Assembly (NCBI RefSeq): GCF_003385235.1
Contig: NZ_PQIA01000028.1
Coordinates: forward strand, 1-64,000
Length of the DNA stretch: 64,000 nucleotides
Direction: 5' to 3'
Source: Amycolatopsis circi
Lineage (GTDB): Bacteria > Actinomycetota > Actinomycetes > Mycobacteriales > Pseudonocardiaceae
This document shows, piece by piece, positions 1-10,805 of this stretch. Below the pieces are notes generated by a model. That model was not told the DNA's origin. It made no database searches and worked only from the letters and a program-made list of their open reading frames with translations. Numbering within the stretch: position 1 is the stretch's first letter; every line of letters starts with the position of its first letter. The translations under genes were made by a program, and so were the position numbers.

Positions 1-4
1 TCCC

Positions 5-148
5 CGCCTCGCCCAACCCCTGAGCCAAGGCGCGAAGCCGAGCTACCCGCCGTCCCTGAGCCCACCCGTCCACCTCACCCCGAAGGGAGTCCCGACACGA
101 ACCCACACCATCCGCGCCTCGCCTGACCCATGAGTCAAGATGCGAAGC
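5..148. repeat. Imperfect direct repeat flanking the antiporter start
   Basis: Positions 5-38 and 115-148 share the pattern CGCCTCGCC..ACCC.TGAG then CAAG..GCGAAGC, about 80 percent identical, with a period of 110 bp. The second copy contains the candidate ATG at 140 and ends just before the ATG at 149. No gene is visible in 1-139; the window edge hides what lies upstream, so the first copy could be the end of another gene or a duplicated leader. Confidence 0.6.
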
Positions 149-1786
149 ATGGAGACCTTGACGCTGGTCGGCGTGCTCGCCGGGTCGCTCGGGCTGACCG
201 CGGTCGCCCGGCGGTTCAATCTTTCCGCGCCGCTGCTCATCGTGGTGGTCGCGCTGGGAATCGCGCTGATTCCCGGCGTTCCGCGGGTCGAGTTGGAGCC
301 CGAACTGATCCTGACCGTCGTGCTGCCGCCGTTGCTGTACTCGACGTCGCTGGAGAGTTCGATCTCCCACTTTCGTGCGAATCTGCGGCCGATCATCACG
401 CTCGGCGTGCTGCTCGTCGTGGCCACCGCGTTCGTGATCGCCTTCGTCGTGCATCTGCTGCTGCCCGACCTGCCGTGGGCGTCGGCGCTGGTGCTCGGGG
501 CGGTCGTGTCTCCGCCGGACGCCGTGACGGCCGTCGCGATCGGGCGGCGGCTCGGGCTGCCTCGGGGCGTGATGACTGTGCTCACCGGCGAGAGCCTGGT
601 CAACGACGCGGCCGCGCTGACGCTGTACAAGGTCGCGCTCGCCGCAGTGGCCGGGACGGCGGGGTCGCTCGGGCACGGGTTCGCGGTCTTCGCCGTCGCG
701 ACGGTGGTCGGCATTCTCGTCGGGCTGGTCGCGGGCGGGGTCGTCGAGCTGATCCGCACGAGGCTGGACGATCCGCTGCTGGAATCGGCGTTCGGGATCG
801 TGGTGCCGTTCGCGGCGTACGTCACCGCGGAGCATCTGCATCCGTTCGGGGCAGAGTTCAGCGGGTCCGGCGTGCTGGCGGTCGTCACGGCGGGGCTGTT
901 CCTCGGGCACCGGTCGTTGCGGGCGTCACCGGCGACGCGGGTGCAGGACCGGTCTGTCTGGGCATCGATCGACGTCATGCTCGAAGCGCTGGTGTTCGCG
1001 TTGATGGCGCTGCAGCTGCCGTTCGTGCTCGACGGGGCGCAGCACGCCGCACGGGACAACGGGACGCTCGCGTTGTCCGCGGTCGTCGTGTTGCTCGCCA
1101 CGATGTTCGTGCGGATCCCGGCCGTGTTCCTGTCCAGCTACCTGCCGCGGTCGCTGCAACTTCTCAGACGCACCAAGCACGATCCGCCGGCCTGGCGTTC
1201 GCTGGCGGTGATCTCCTGGACGGGCATGCGCGGCGTCGTCACCATCGCCGCCGCGTCCGGTGTTCCCGCGGATACTCCTGGCCGCGCCGAGATCCAGCTG
1301 TTCGCGTTCGCCGTCGCGGTCGGGACCGTGCTGATCCAAGGTCTCACCCTGCCGCCGTTGATCCGGTTGCTCAAGGTCCAAGACCCGGACGAGGATGCCC
1401 GCGACCAGGCCGAGGAGCTGGCCGCGCGCAAGGTCGCCCAAAAAGCCGCGCACGAACGGCTGCGTGAGCTTGCTCGAGATCAACTGTCCACATTGGACAT
1501 CGAACCGGAGAAGATGAAGCGGCTCGAGCAACGGCTGGAACGCGTGGTGGACACCCGTTACCGGTTCGCGCAGGCCGCGATCACCCTGTCCGGCGAGGAG
1601 CGTCGCGACAGTCCGCAGGCACAGTTCGCCAAGGCGCGGCGGGAACTCCTCATCACCCAGCGTGCGGCGATGATCGAGGAGAACCGCGCCGGACGCCTTG
1701 ACGACGACGTCCTGCAGAAGGTGCTGCGCGAACTCGACCTGGAAGAAATGTCAGTGACGACAACCCTTACGAACCGGATGAGTTGA
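149..1786 (+). CDS. Na+/H+ antiporter, CPA1 family
   Basis: This is a polytopic membrane protein of about 545 residues. It has around 12 hydrophobic segments over the first 410 residues and then a long charged cytoplasmic tail of about 130 residues with coiled-coil character. The family signature is clear: VVSPPDAVTAVAIGRR near residue 125 and TGESLVNDAAALTLY near residue 150, which carry the conserved acidic ion-translocating residues. It should exchange cytoplasmic protons and Na+ (or K+) across the cell membrane. ATG 140 is an in-frame alternative; 149 is preferred because 140 lies inside a direct repeat, but neither has a convincing Shine-Dalgarno. The 3-prime end overlaps the convergent oxidoreductase gene by 20 bp. 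Confidence 0.9.
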   Translation: METLTLVGVLAGSLGLTAVARRFNLSAPLLIVVVALGIALIPGVPRVELEPELILTVVLPPLLYSTSLESSISHFRANLRPIITLGVLLVVATAFVIAFVVHLLLPDLPWASALVLGAVVSPPDAVTAVAIGRRLGLPRGVMTVLTGESLVNDAAALTLYKVALAAVAGTAGSLGHGFAVFAVATVVGILVGLVAGGVVELIRTRLDDPLLESAFGIVVPFAAYVTAEHLHPFGAEFSGSGVLAVVTAGLFLGHRSLRASPATRVQDRSVWASIDVMLEALVFALMALQLPFVLDGAQHAARDNGTLALSAVVVLLATMFVRIPAVFLSSYLPRSLQLLRRTKHDPPAWRSLAVISWTGMRGVVTIAAASGVPADTPGRAEIQLFAFAVAVGTVLIQGLTLPPLIRLLKVQDPDEDARDQAEELAARKVAQKAAHERLRELARDQLSTLDIEPEKMKRLEQRLERVVDTRYRFAQAAITLSGEERRDSPQAQFAKARRELLITQRAAMIEENRAGRLDDDVLQKVLRELDLEEMSVTTTLTNRMS

Positions 1787-2669
1787 GCGCGCCCGCCAAC
1801 CGCCAGGTGCGCCGCCGGTCCTCGTCGGTGTGCAGGGCGGTCTGGGTGAGCAACACGTCGGTCGCGCCGGCGTCGAAGTAGCGCGGCACGCCGGCGGCGA
1901 CCGTCTCCTCGTCGCCGATCAGCACCAGCTCAGCCGCGTTTTCGATGCCGCCTGCCTCCAGAACGCGCCGGTACGACGGGATCGAGCCGTAGAAACCGAG
2001 TTGCTGCGCCGCGATCTCGCGCACCGCGTCGACGTCGCTGGTCACCACGGCCGGAACGGCGGCGATCACTCGCTTGCCAGGACCGATCCCGGGCACGATG
2101 AGGTCCGAAAGAGCCCGCGGGCTGGCCAGGTACGGCAGCGTGCCGTCTGCCAGTTCCCCGGTGACGCGCAACGCCTGCGGACCCATCGCGGCGACGACCA
2201 CCGAAATCGGTGCCGCCGGCGCGGGCTCCGACAGGTGCGCTTCCACCGTCGAGCCGGTGAAGTCGACCTGTTCCCCGGCGAACACCGAGCGCAACACAGT
2301 CAGGTACTCCCGTAGGTGCCGCACCGGCGGCGGATACGGCGTGCCGTAGACGGGTGCGAGAAAGTTCTTCGCCCCCAGACCGATGCCGAGAGTGAACCGC
2401 CCGCCGGACGCCTCGCTCGCCGTGCGCGCGGCGGAGGCCAGCACCAGCGGATGCCGCGGATAAATCGGCACCACGGACGTGCCGATCTCGACCCGGGAGG
2501 TCACCTGCCCGGCCAGCGCGGCCGCCGCCAGCGCGTCATGGCTCGAGGGCAGTTGGGCGAACCAGATCGATGCGGCGCCAGCCTCCTCGGCCTCGCGTGC
2601 CTGGTCCAGCAATTCGGTCACCGTGATGTTCGCCTGCGGAAGGGCGGGCAAGGTCAGTCCGACGCTCAT
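1767..2669 (-). CDS. LLM class F420-dependent oxidoreductase
   Basis: The 300-residue protein has the luciferase-like monooxygenase TIM-barrel pattern: an N-terminal LTLPALPQANITVTELLDQA strand-helix, the EAEEAGAASIWFAQL motif, IGTSVVPIYPRHPLVLA, and GGRFTLGIGLG followed by VVAAMGPQALR. In actinobacteria this family usually uses cofactor F420 in place of FMN; the substrate cannot be read from the sequence. It is convergent with, and overlaps by 20 bp, the antiporter gene. The ATG at 2669 is the natural start. The gene appears monocistronic. Confidence 0.85.
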   Translation of the reverse strand: MSVGLTLPALPQANITVTELLDQAREAEEAGAASIWFAQLPSSHDALAAAALAGQVTSRVEIGTSVVPIYPRHPLVLASAARTASEASGGRFTLGIGLGAKNFLAPVYGTPYPPPVRHLREYLTVLRSVFAGEQVDFTGSTVEAHLSEPAPAAPISVVVAAMGPQALRVTGELADGTLPYLASPRALSDLIVPGIGPGKRVIAAVPAVVTSDVDAVREIAAQQLGFYGSIPSYRRVLEAGGIENAAELVLIGDEETVAAGVPRYFDAGATDVLLTQTALHTDEDRRRTWRLAGALNSSGS

Positions 2670-2820
2670 ACCTTCAAACTATTCAGCAACACCACCGGTT
2701 TCTCACCAGCCGGAACAAGCGCGCGGCTTTGTGCCAGCCGCGGTCTCAGCCGACGAGAGCCCCTGCCCGACCGTCCGGCGCACCCGCACCCTGGACGCCC
2801 GACGACCGCAGGAGGAACTG

Positions 2821-3318
2821 ATGTCCCTGACCGACGTCATCGACGGCACCCGCCAAGCCGTGCAAACGGACCGGCACAACGCGGCGGTGTCGTTCAGCGT
2901 CGACCACGCACTGGCCGCGAACACGAAGACAGTGGTGGACGTCCGGGTGCGCGACCACGCGTTTACCGTCGACGAGCCGCCCGCCCTCGGCGGCACCGAC
3001 CAGGCGGCGAATCCGGTCGAGTACGCGCTGGCCGCGCTCGGCTCCTGCCAGGTGATCACGTACCAGTTCTGGGCGGCCCGCCTCGGCATCCCGCTGGACG
3101 CGGTCCGGGTGAAGGTGGACGGAGACCTGGACCTGCACGGCTTCTTCGGCTTCGACGAATCGACCCGGCCCGGTTTCAGCGACGTGCGGGTGTCCGTGGA
3201 ACTCGACGGCCCGGCCGCGCCCGAGGTCTACGAACAACTCCGCCGCGCGGTGGACGAGCACTGCCCCGTGCTCGACCTTTTCCGCAACGAAACCCCAGTC
3301 ACCACAACGGTTCGCTGA
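2821..3318 (+). CDS. OsmC family protein
   Basis: The product is 165 residues from ATG 2821, which has a strong AGGAGG at 2810-2815; the open frame continues further upstream but without support. OsmC/Ohr hallmarks are present: GGTDQAANPVEYALAALGSC with the first redox Cys near residue 75, and VDEHCPVLDLFRNE with the second near residue 148. Proteins of this family reduce organic hydroperoxides in the cytoplasm through the two cysteines. It is divergent from the F420-type oxidoreductase (intergenic 2670-2820) and convergent with purA, with a shared terminator between them. Confidence 0.88.
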   Translation: MSLTDVIDGTRQAVQTDRHNAAVSFSVDHALAANTKTVVDVRVRDHAFTVDEPPALGGTDQAANPVEYALAALGSCQVITYQFWAARLGIPLDAVRVKVDGDLDLHGFFGFDESTRPGFSDVRVSVELDGPAAPEVYEQLRRAVDEHCPVLDLFRNETPVTTTVR

Positions 3319-3324
3319 CGAAAA

Positions 3325-3355
3325 CGGCCAGGCCGGTACGAAACCAGCCTGGCCG
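3325..3355. terminator. Bidirectional hairpin between OsmC gene and purA
   Basis: CGGCCAGGC (3325-3333) pairs with GCCTGGCCG (3347-3355), and the loop can add two further G-C pairs. It sits between two convergent stop codons (3318 and 3370), as expected for a shared terminator. Confidence 0.7.
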
Positions 3356-3369
3356 CTCAACCGAAAGAA

Positions 3370-5424
<2,055 letters not shown>

Positions 5425-5555
5425 TCAAGCCAACTTGGACTCTCGGTGACTTTCTGTTTACTGAAGGTCGGTTTCCTGTCACCTGACGGTGTTGCGCACG
5501 CCACTTTCGTGGTCAAAGGTGAATCAGTCCCGCATCTGACCAGGAAGGCAGCAAT

Positions 5556-6194
5556 ATGCCGACCACTCGTACAGTTCGCAACTCTTTGACCGTCCTGGCC
5601 GGCGTCGCACTGCTCGGCTCGGTCACGGTCGGCGTCGCCGACGCCACCCCGCCCGGCATCCCGTCGGCGGCGACCGCGAAGAGCCAGCTCGCCGGTCTCG
5701 CGGTGAAGCCGGACGGCTCGCAGACCGGCTACAGCCGCGACAAGTTCCCGCACTGGATCGACCAGGGCAACAGCTGCAACACGCGCGAGATGGTGCTCAA
5801 GCGCGACGGCGCCAACGTCAAGGTCGGCTCCGACTGCGCTCCGACCTCGGGCACCTGGACCTCGCCGTACGACGGGGCGACCTGGAGTTCTCCGTCCGAT
5901 GTGGACATTGACCACGTGGTTCCGCTCGCCGACGCGTGGCGCACCGGCGCGTCGTCGTGGACCACCGCGCAGCGCCAGGCCTACGCCAACGACCTGACCG
6001 ACCCGCAGCTGATCGCGGTGACCGACAACGTGAACCAGGAAAAGGGCGACAAGTCGCCGGACCAGTGGAAGCCACCGTCCACCGGATACTGGTGCACCTA
6101 CGCCAAAATGTGGGTGACGGTCAAGGCCAAGTTCAAGCTCACCGTGAATTCGGCGGAGAAGTCTGCGCTGACGGACATGCTGGGGCGCTGCTGA
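5556..6194 (+). CDS. Secreted HNH endonuclease family protein (DUF1524-like)
   Basis: The 212-residue protein has a Sec signal peptide (basic N-terminus, hydrophobic core about residues 10-28, ADA-T cleavage region). The mature part carries the DIDHVVPLADAWRTG motif near residue 113, the DHxxPL-type core of the beta-beta-alpha-metal nuclease fold, and DNVNQEKGDKSPDQWKPP, which completes the HNH pattern (N and the K/D region). Two likely disulfides are visible (NSCNTR, SDCAP; WCTY, GRC). An AGGAAGG lies about 10 nt before ATG 5556. It should be an extracellular DNA-degrading enzyme. Confidence 0.88.
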   Translation: MPTTRTVRNSLTVLAGVALLGSVTVGVADATPPGIPSAATAKSQLAGLAVKPDGSQTGYSRDKFPHWIDQGNSCNTREMVLKRDGANVKVGSDCAPTSGTWTSPYDGATWSSPSDVDIDHVVPLADAWRTGASSWTTAQRQAYANDLTDPQLIAVTDNVNQEKGDKSPDQWKPPSTGYWCTYAKMWVTVKAKFKLTVNSAEKSALTDMLGRC

Positions 6195-6243
6195 CCCGAT
6201 CAGCCCTACCGCGGGCACCGCCGCCGTCCTATGGTCCGAACCC

Positions 6244-7143
6244 ATGAGGAAGATCACGGCGGCGGTGCTGGCGGTGTTCCTGGTGCTCTGCGGAGCGGTC
6301 CCGGCGACGGCGGCGACCGGGCGCAGAGTCGTTGTCTACTACCAAACTACGCACCAAAACGGGTCGTACATCTCCCCGTTGGGGCTCACCGACCACGACG
6401 TCGGCGTCACCGACGTGATCGTCGGAGCCGTGCACCTCAACGACGGCGGAACCATGACGCTCAACGACGATCCGCCGTCGGACGGCAAATTCACGCAGAT
6501 GTGGGCCGATCTCGCCACGATGCAAAGCAAAGGCGTGCACGCGCTCGCTTTCGTCGGCGGCGCGGCCAAGGGCAGCTTCCAGCGTCTGGAACAGGACTTC
6601 GACACTTACTATCCGTTGCTGCGCAACCTGATCCGCGACCATTCGCTGTCCGGCATCGATCTCGACGTCGAGGAGCAAATGTCGAACGACGCGCTGAACC
6701 GGGTGATCGACGCGCTGCGCAACGACTTCGGCCCGGACTTCCTGATCACGCTCGCGCCGGTCGCAACCGAACTGAGCGGCGGTGGCGGGCTTTCCGGTCT
6801 CGACTACGACCGGCTCTACCGCGAACGCGGCGACCAGATTTCCTGGTTCAACGCTCAGTTCTATTGCGGCTGGGGTTCACTGGCGGATACCTCGGGCTAC
6901 GACCAGATCATCGGCCACGGCGTCGTTCCGGCGAGCAAGGTCGTCGCCGGAACGGTCACGAATCCCGCTAACTGCAACGGTTACGTCGATATGCCGACGC
7001 TGAAGAACACCGTCGGCAGTCTCGTGCAGAAGTATCCGGACTTCGGCGGCATCGACGGCTGGGAGTACTTCAACTCGCTGCCCGGCGACACCGCCGCGCC
7101 GTGGAAGTGGGCGCAGCAGATCGCGCCGACGGTCAAGGGTTAG
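6244..7143 (+). CDS. Secreted GH18-type glycoside hydrolase (endo-beta-N-acetylglucosaminidase/chitinase-like)
   Basis: The 299-residue protein begins with a signal peptide (MRKITAAVLAVFLVL core, cleavage near ATAA-TG). The GH18 catalytic motif appears as LSGIDLDVEEQ near residue 140 (DxxDxDxE type, Glu as acid/base), preceded by GVHALAFVGGAAKG (the conserved SxGG strand) and followed by ISWFNAQFYCGWG and GGIDGWEYFNS, typical of the barrel. The likely substrate is chitin or N-glycan GlcNAc linkages; the exact specificity is not readable. It lies 49 bp downstream of the nuclease gene in the same direction. Its 3-prime end overlaps the convergent FAD gene by 11 bp. Confidence 0.85.
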   Translation: MRKITAAVLAVFLVLCGAVPATAATGRRVVVYYQTTHQNGSYISPLGLTDHDVGVTDVIVGAVHLNDGGTMTLNDDPPSDGKFTQMWADLATMQSKGVHALAFVGGAAKGSFQRLEQDFDTYYPLLRNLIRDHSLSGIDLDVEEQMSNDALNRVIDALRNDFGPDFLITLAPVATELSGGGGLSGLDYDRLYRERGDQISWFNAQFYCGWGSLADTSGYDQIIGHGVVPASKVVAGTVTNPANCNGYVDMPTLKNTVGSLVQKYPDFGGIDGWEYFNSLPGDTAAPWKWAQQIAPTVKG

Positions 7144-9010
7144 CCAGCCGCAGGATTTCCCTTGCCAGCGCGTCATTCTGTCGGAAAGAGATCGCGTTCG
7201 TGCGCGGCCGCGTGAAGGCACCCGCCGAGCGGACGCTGGTGTGCGGACCCACCGCGAAGCGCCGCGAGTGCGTCGATCCGTCCACAGTGACCAGTCGGAA
7301 GTCGTTGAGCGTCGTGGCAATCCGGCCAGAAGGCAACGTCGCGCCGTCGACATCCGGCACGGTTTCCTCCGCCAGCGCACCGCTGTCCCGCAGGCTGCGC
7401 AAGAGCGGATCGGACACTCGCGGGACACTTGCGTCCGGCAGTCGTGCCTCGATCAACGTGCGTGCGGCGACCGTGTCCGGATGGCTGGCGCTCGACGCGA
7501 CGAACGTTCCGGCAGTCTCGTCGGCGGCGATCGAGATGTCCGCGCCAAGGAACGACACGACGCCAGCGTCTTCGAGCGCGAGCAGTTCGTCGAGTCGACG
7601 TGGCGGCGGACCGCTTGCGTAGTAGGAGAAAAATCCGTGGAACCAGCCGTCCATATCGGACACTTGCGACGCGGCGGTCAGCCGTCCGGTCGCGAGCAAC
7701 GCGGGCAGCTGGCCGATCACCGACAGCAGCGCCAGGAACGCGCCGAGATCCGCGCTGTGGTGTACATCCGCCCGGCGCGCAAGATCGGACTCGACGTATT
7801 TCCGCACCGCTTTCCCGAATTCCTCGCCGGAATCGAAGCGACGGCCCGCGAACGGACGATCCAACCGCTCAAGGTCAAGCCGATCTTCCAACGCAGGCAC
7901 CGCAGCCGTAATCAGAGCGTCCATTTCGGACGTTCCCCACGGCAGATCGGCGAATTTGTCCGCGAAGACCGCGAAATCGGTACGGACGCGGTCCGGATGC
8001 CCAGTGAACAGCTCGGTGTAATACGCCCAGGCGAGTTCCTTCGCGATGAGCGGCCAGACGTCCGCACGAAAGTCGAGTGGACCGGTCAGGCCGTCAATGG
8101 CGCGTTTGTCGAAGAACCTCGGCAGCTGCAACGGTTTCCCGCGCAACCGATAGCCGGTCTTCGCGTGATACGGCACCCCACGCCGGGACCCGACGTGCAG
8201 CACCGGCTCAGCGCCGCTCGGGTGGTAGCGCAGGCCGCCACACGGCAACTCCTCGAACCGGCCGCCGCGCCCCTCCGTGAGCAACAACATCAGGTCCACG
8301 AAGGCCAGCCCGAAACCGCGCACTAGCACCGGTTCTCCGGCGGGCACAGCGGAATAGTCGACGTCCGCGGTGTAGCCAGCGGGGTAGTAGGCCAGCTCGT
8401 GGTGCTCAGCGAACGACTCCAGCTCGCATTCGCGAGAGTCGGGGACCGCGTCGAGGTGGCCGACCGTCAGCACCACAGCGTCGGCAGTCACGGTCGTGCC
8501 ATCGGAAAGCCGCACGGTCTCGTCATCGTCGATGCTCTCGGCCGTGGCGAGGTGCTCGACCACCGTGATGCCGGGCGGCAATTCGGCCACCACCTTGCGG
8601 TAGAACCACTCCAGGTATCGACTTTGCAACCGCCGGGTCGGGAAGTCCGTGGAGGCAAGCGTCTCGAACTCGGCGCGGACGTCGTCCGGCACCGGATACG
8701 CGAGGGTGCCCGCGCGCACCTGCCGCACCCACTCGATCAGCGACGGACCCGGCCGCACCGGTCCGTCGATCCGGACGGTGTCGTCGGTGAACACGGTGAC
8801 GTCCTCGGGCATCGAGTTCATCCGCAGCAGCGGCGACTGCTCGTACCGCCACACGCGGCCGGGGCCGGGCGGGAACGGGTCGATGAGGTGGACTTCGACG
8901 CGCCGGTCGCCGAGCAGGCCGGCTGCGTTCGCGGACAGCCGTTCGAGGACGCCGACCCCGCGAGGTCCGGCGCCCACGATGGCGAGCGTGAACGTCGGGA
9001 GAGCGGTCAC
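7133..9010 (-). CDS. FAD/NAD(P)-binding protein
   Basis: This is a 625-residue soluble flavoprotein. A Rossmann dinucleotide loop is at the very N-terminus (IVGAGPRGVGVLERL), followed by a PFPPGPGRVWRYEQSPLLRMNS segment of which only the start is quoted here as PFPPGPGRVW, typical of the FAD-NAD(P)-binding family related to lysine/ornithine N-monooxygenases. A second nucleotide segment (ADAVVLTVGHLDAVP) is near residue 170, and GEPVLVRGFGLAFVDLM near 240. The substrate is unknown. The C-terminal stop overlaps the GH18 gene, and 317 bp separate its start from the divergent MFS gene. Confidence 0.75.
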   Translation of the reverse strand: MTALPTFTLAIVGAGPRGVGVLERLSANAAGLLGDRRVEVHLIDPFPPGPGRVWRYEQSPLLRMNSMPEDVTVFTDDTVRIDGPVRPGPSLIEWVRQVRAGTLAYPVPDDVRAEFETLASTDFPTRRLQSRYLEWFYRKVVAELPPGITVVEHLATAESIDDDETVRLSDGTTVTADAVVLTVGHLDAVPDSRECELESFAEHHELAYYPAGYTADVDYSAVPAGEPVLVRGFGLAFVDLMLLLTEGRGGRFEELPCGGLRYHPSGAEPVLHVGSRRGVPYHAKTGYRLRGKPLQLPRFFDKRAIDGLTGPLDFRADVWPLIAKELAWAYYTELFTGHPDRVRTDFAVFADKFADLPWGTSEMDALITAAVPALEDRLDLERLDRPFAGRRFDSGEEFGKAVRKYVESDLARRADVHHSADLGAFLALLSVIGQLPALLATGRLTAASQVSDMDGWFHGFFSYYASGPPPRRLDELLALEDAGVVSFLGADISIAADETAGTFVASSASHPDTVAARTLIEARLPDASVPRVSDPLLRSLRDSGALAEETVPDVDGATLPSGRIATTLNDFRLVTVDGSTHSRRFAVGPHTSVRSAGAFTRPRTNAISFRQNDALAREILRLANP

Positions 9011-9327
9011 CCGGGCGAAGCTACGCGGCTGAGTGGCCGGGCGGCGGCGGTTCCACTCTGCGGACGGCCCACCCGAACGGATGTGTCACAAACCACAAAG
9101 ATCGAACCGTCCCCGGCGGGGAGTGCGGAGCGCTATCGTCTGGACACGTGGCGAACTGACCGTGACCTGTCGGATACCGGCGAAAGAACCTAGAGAATCA
9201 CCAACAGTCACGAGACACTGAGCTTGGCAACTCACTTCGTGTGACCGGCCCGTGACCAGGAGGATCTAGGGTCACCCGTTGGTCACTAGTGCGGCACAGT
9301 CCGCACACAGCAGCGGGGAGAACACGC
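9011..9327. other. Divergent intergenic region between FAD gene and MFS gene
   Basis: No gene is visible. The region contains several GTGACC/GGTCAC hexamers (9162-9167 and the symmetric cluster at 9241-9286) and should hold the two divergent promoters. Confidence 0.6.
9241..9286. promoter_or_regulatory. Concentric nested dyad, candidate operator of the MFS gene
   Basis: GTGACC at 9241-9246 and 9252-9257 are mirrored by GGTCAC at 9270-9275 and 9281-9286. The outer and inner pairs share exactly the same centre (9263.5), and each half contains two hexamers with an 11-bp period. It lies 42 bp upstream of the MFS start codon. This geometry fits co-operative binding of two dimers of a regulator; the protein is not identifiable here. 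Confidence 0.55.
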
Positions 9328-10587
9328 ATGACGACAGCACCGCACCGGGTCACGTTCCGCGAGGTGTTCGGAGTCGCCGAGTTCCGCGCGATGTGGTTCG
9401 GCGAACTGCTGTCGATCGCCGGTGACCAGCTTGCCCGCGTCGCGTTGTCCGTTCTCGTCTACGCCAACACCGGTTCCGCGACGCTGACCGGCCTCACCTA
9501 CGCGCTCACGTTCTTCCCGTCGCTGCTGGGCGGCATCTTCCTCACCGGCCTCGCCGACCGCTTCCCGCGCCGGGCGGTCATGGTCACCGTCGACGCCACG
9601 CGTGCGGCGCTGATTCTGTGCGTTGCCATTCCCGGGCTGCCGTTCTGGGCGCTCTGCGTGCTCGTCGGCTGTGTTTCACTGCTGAATCCGCCGTTCAAGG
9701 CGTCTCAGCTGGCTTTGCTGCCGCAGGTGCTCGAAGGCGACCGCTTCGTGGTCGGCATGGGCGTCCGGAGCATGACGGTCCAGTCCGCGCAACTGCTCGG
9801 TTTCGCCGGCGGTGGCGCGCTGCTGCTCACGATGGACGCCCGCCTCGCCCTGGTGCTCGACGCGGGCACGTTCGTGCTCTCCGCGCTCTTCCTCCGCTTC
9901 GGACTGAAGGCCCGCCCCGCGGCGGCCAGCGGGGAAAAGCGCAAGCCGTTCCTGTCCACGCTGAGCGCGGGCGGCAAGGTCGCCTTCGCGACCAGTGCGT
10001 TGCGGTCCTTGATGGTCTTCACGTGGCTCGCCGGCCTGATGCCGGTGTACGAGGGCATTGCCGCGCCGTACGTCGCTTCCTCGGGCGGCGGGTCCGAAAT
10101 GATCGGCTTCCTGCTCGCCGCCGACCCGGTGGGCAGCGTGATCTTCACGTTCATCTATACGCGGTGGGTGCCCGCCGGGATCCGGCCGAAGCTGATCGGC
10201 CCGATGACCGCGCTCGCCGCGATCCCGCTGCTGCTCTGCTTCCTGCAGCCGGGCCCGATCGTCTCGGTGATCCTGTTCGTGATCTCCGGCGGCTTCGGCA
10301 CGATCGCGCTGCTGCAGGCGACGGCGTCGCTGACGGTCGCGGTTCCGGACGAGAGCCGGGCGCAGACGATGGGACTGTCGAACACCGGATTGACCACGAC
10401 GATGGGCGTGACGCCGTTGATCGGCGGGGTCATCGCGGACCACGTGAGCGCGCAGACGACGGTCGGGATCTTCGGATTGGCCGGGCTGCTCATCACGATT
10501 CCGATCGCGATCGCGTGGCAGCGGACCGTTTCCGGGCAGGCCAAAGAGGGGTCTGCGAAGGAAGCCACACGCGCCGAACATGCCTAG
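9328..10587 (+). CDS. MFS transporter (12-TM exporter type)
   Basis: The 419-residue membrane protein has about 12 transmembrane helices and the motif-A-like GLADRFPRRAVM loop between TM2 and TM3. FREVFGVAEFRAMWFGELLS at the N-terminus resembles the drug-exporter (MFS_1/MFS_3, Bcr/enterobactin-exporter-like) group. ATG 9328 is preceded by GGGGAG at 8 nt, so the in-frame ATG at 9289 is not favoured. The substrate is unknown. A symmetric dyad cluster upstream suggests dedicated regulation. Confidence 0.85.
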   Translation: MTTAPHRVTFREVFGVAEFRAMWFGELLSIAGDQLARVALSVLVYANTGSATLTGLTYALTFFPSLLGGIFLTGLADRFPRRAVMVTVDATRAALILCVAIPGLPFWALCVLVGCVSLLNPPFKASQLALLPQVLEGDRFVVGMGVRSMTVQSAQLLGFAGGGALLLTMDARLALVLDAGTFVLSALFLRFGLKARPAAASGEKRKPFLSTLSAGGKVAFATSALRSLMVFTWLAGLMPVYEGIAAPYVASSGGGSEMIGFLLAADPVGSVIFTFIYTRWVPAGIRPKLIGPMTALAAIPLLLCFLQPGPIVSVILFVISGGFGTIALLQATASLTVAVPDESRAQTMGLSNTGLTTTMGVTPLIGGVIADHVSAQTTVGIFGLAGLLITIPIAIAWQRTVSGQAKEGSAKEATRAEHA

Positions 10588-10805
10588 TTACCCCGGCATG
10601 CCCCGCGCGTGAGGCTCTGACCTGCGCGACCTTGCGGTGCTGCTACGCGGTCACTGTTCCTTGCTGCGCATCGCTGGTCACCCTTCATCCGGCGTGTTCG
10701 GGAAAAATGTACACACCTAAGGCCCTTGTGGACAGGCGGCAAACGGTCTGAAACTGTGAGTAAGGCGAGTGTCACTGGAGATCCGCGCAAGACCCGGGGG
10801 GAAGA

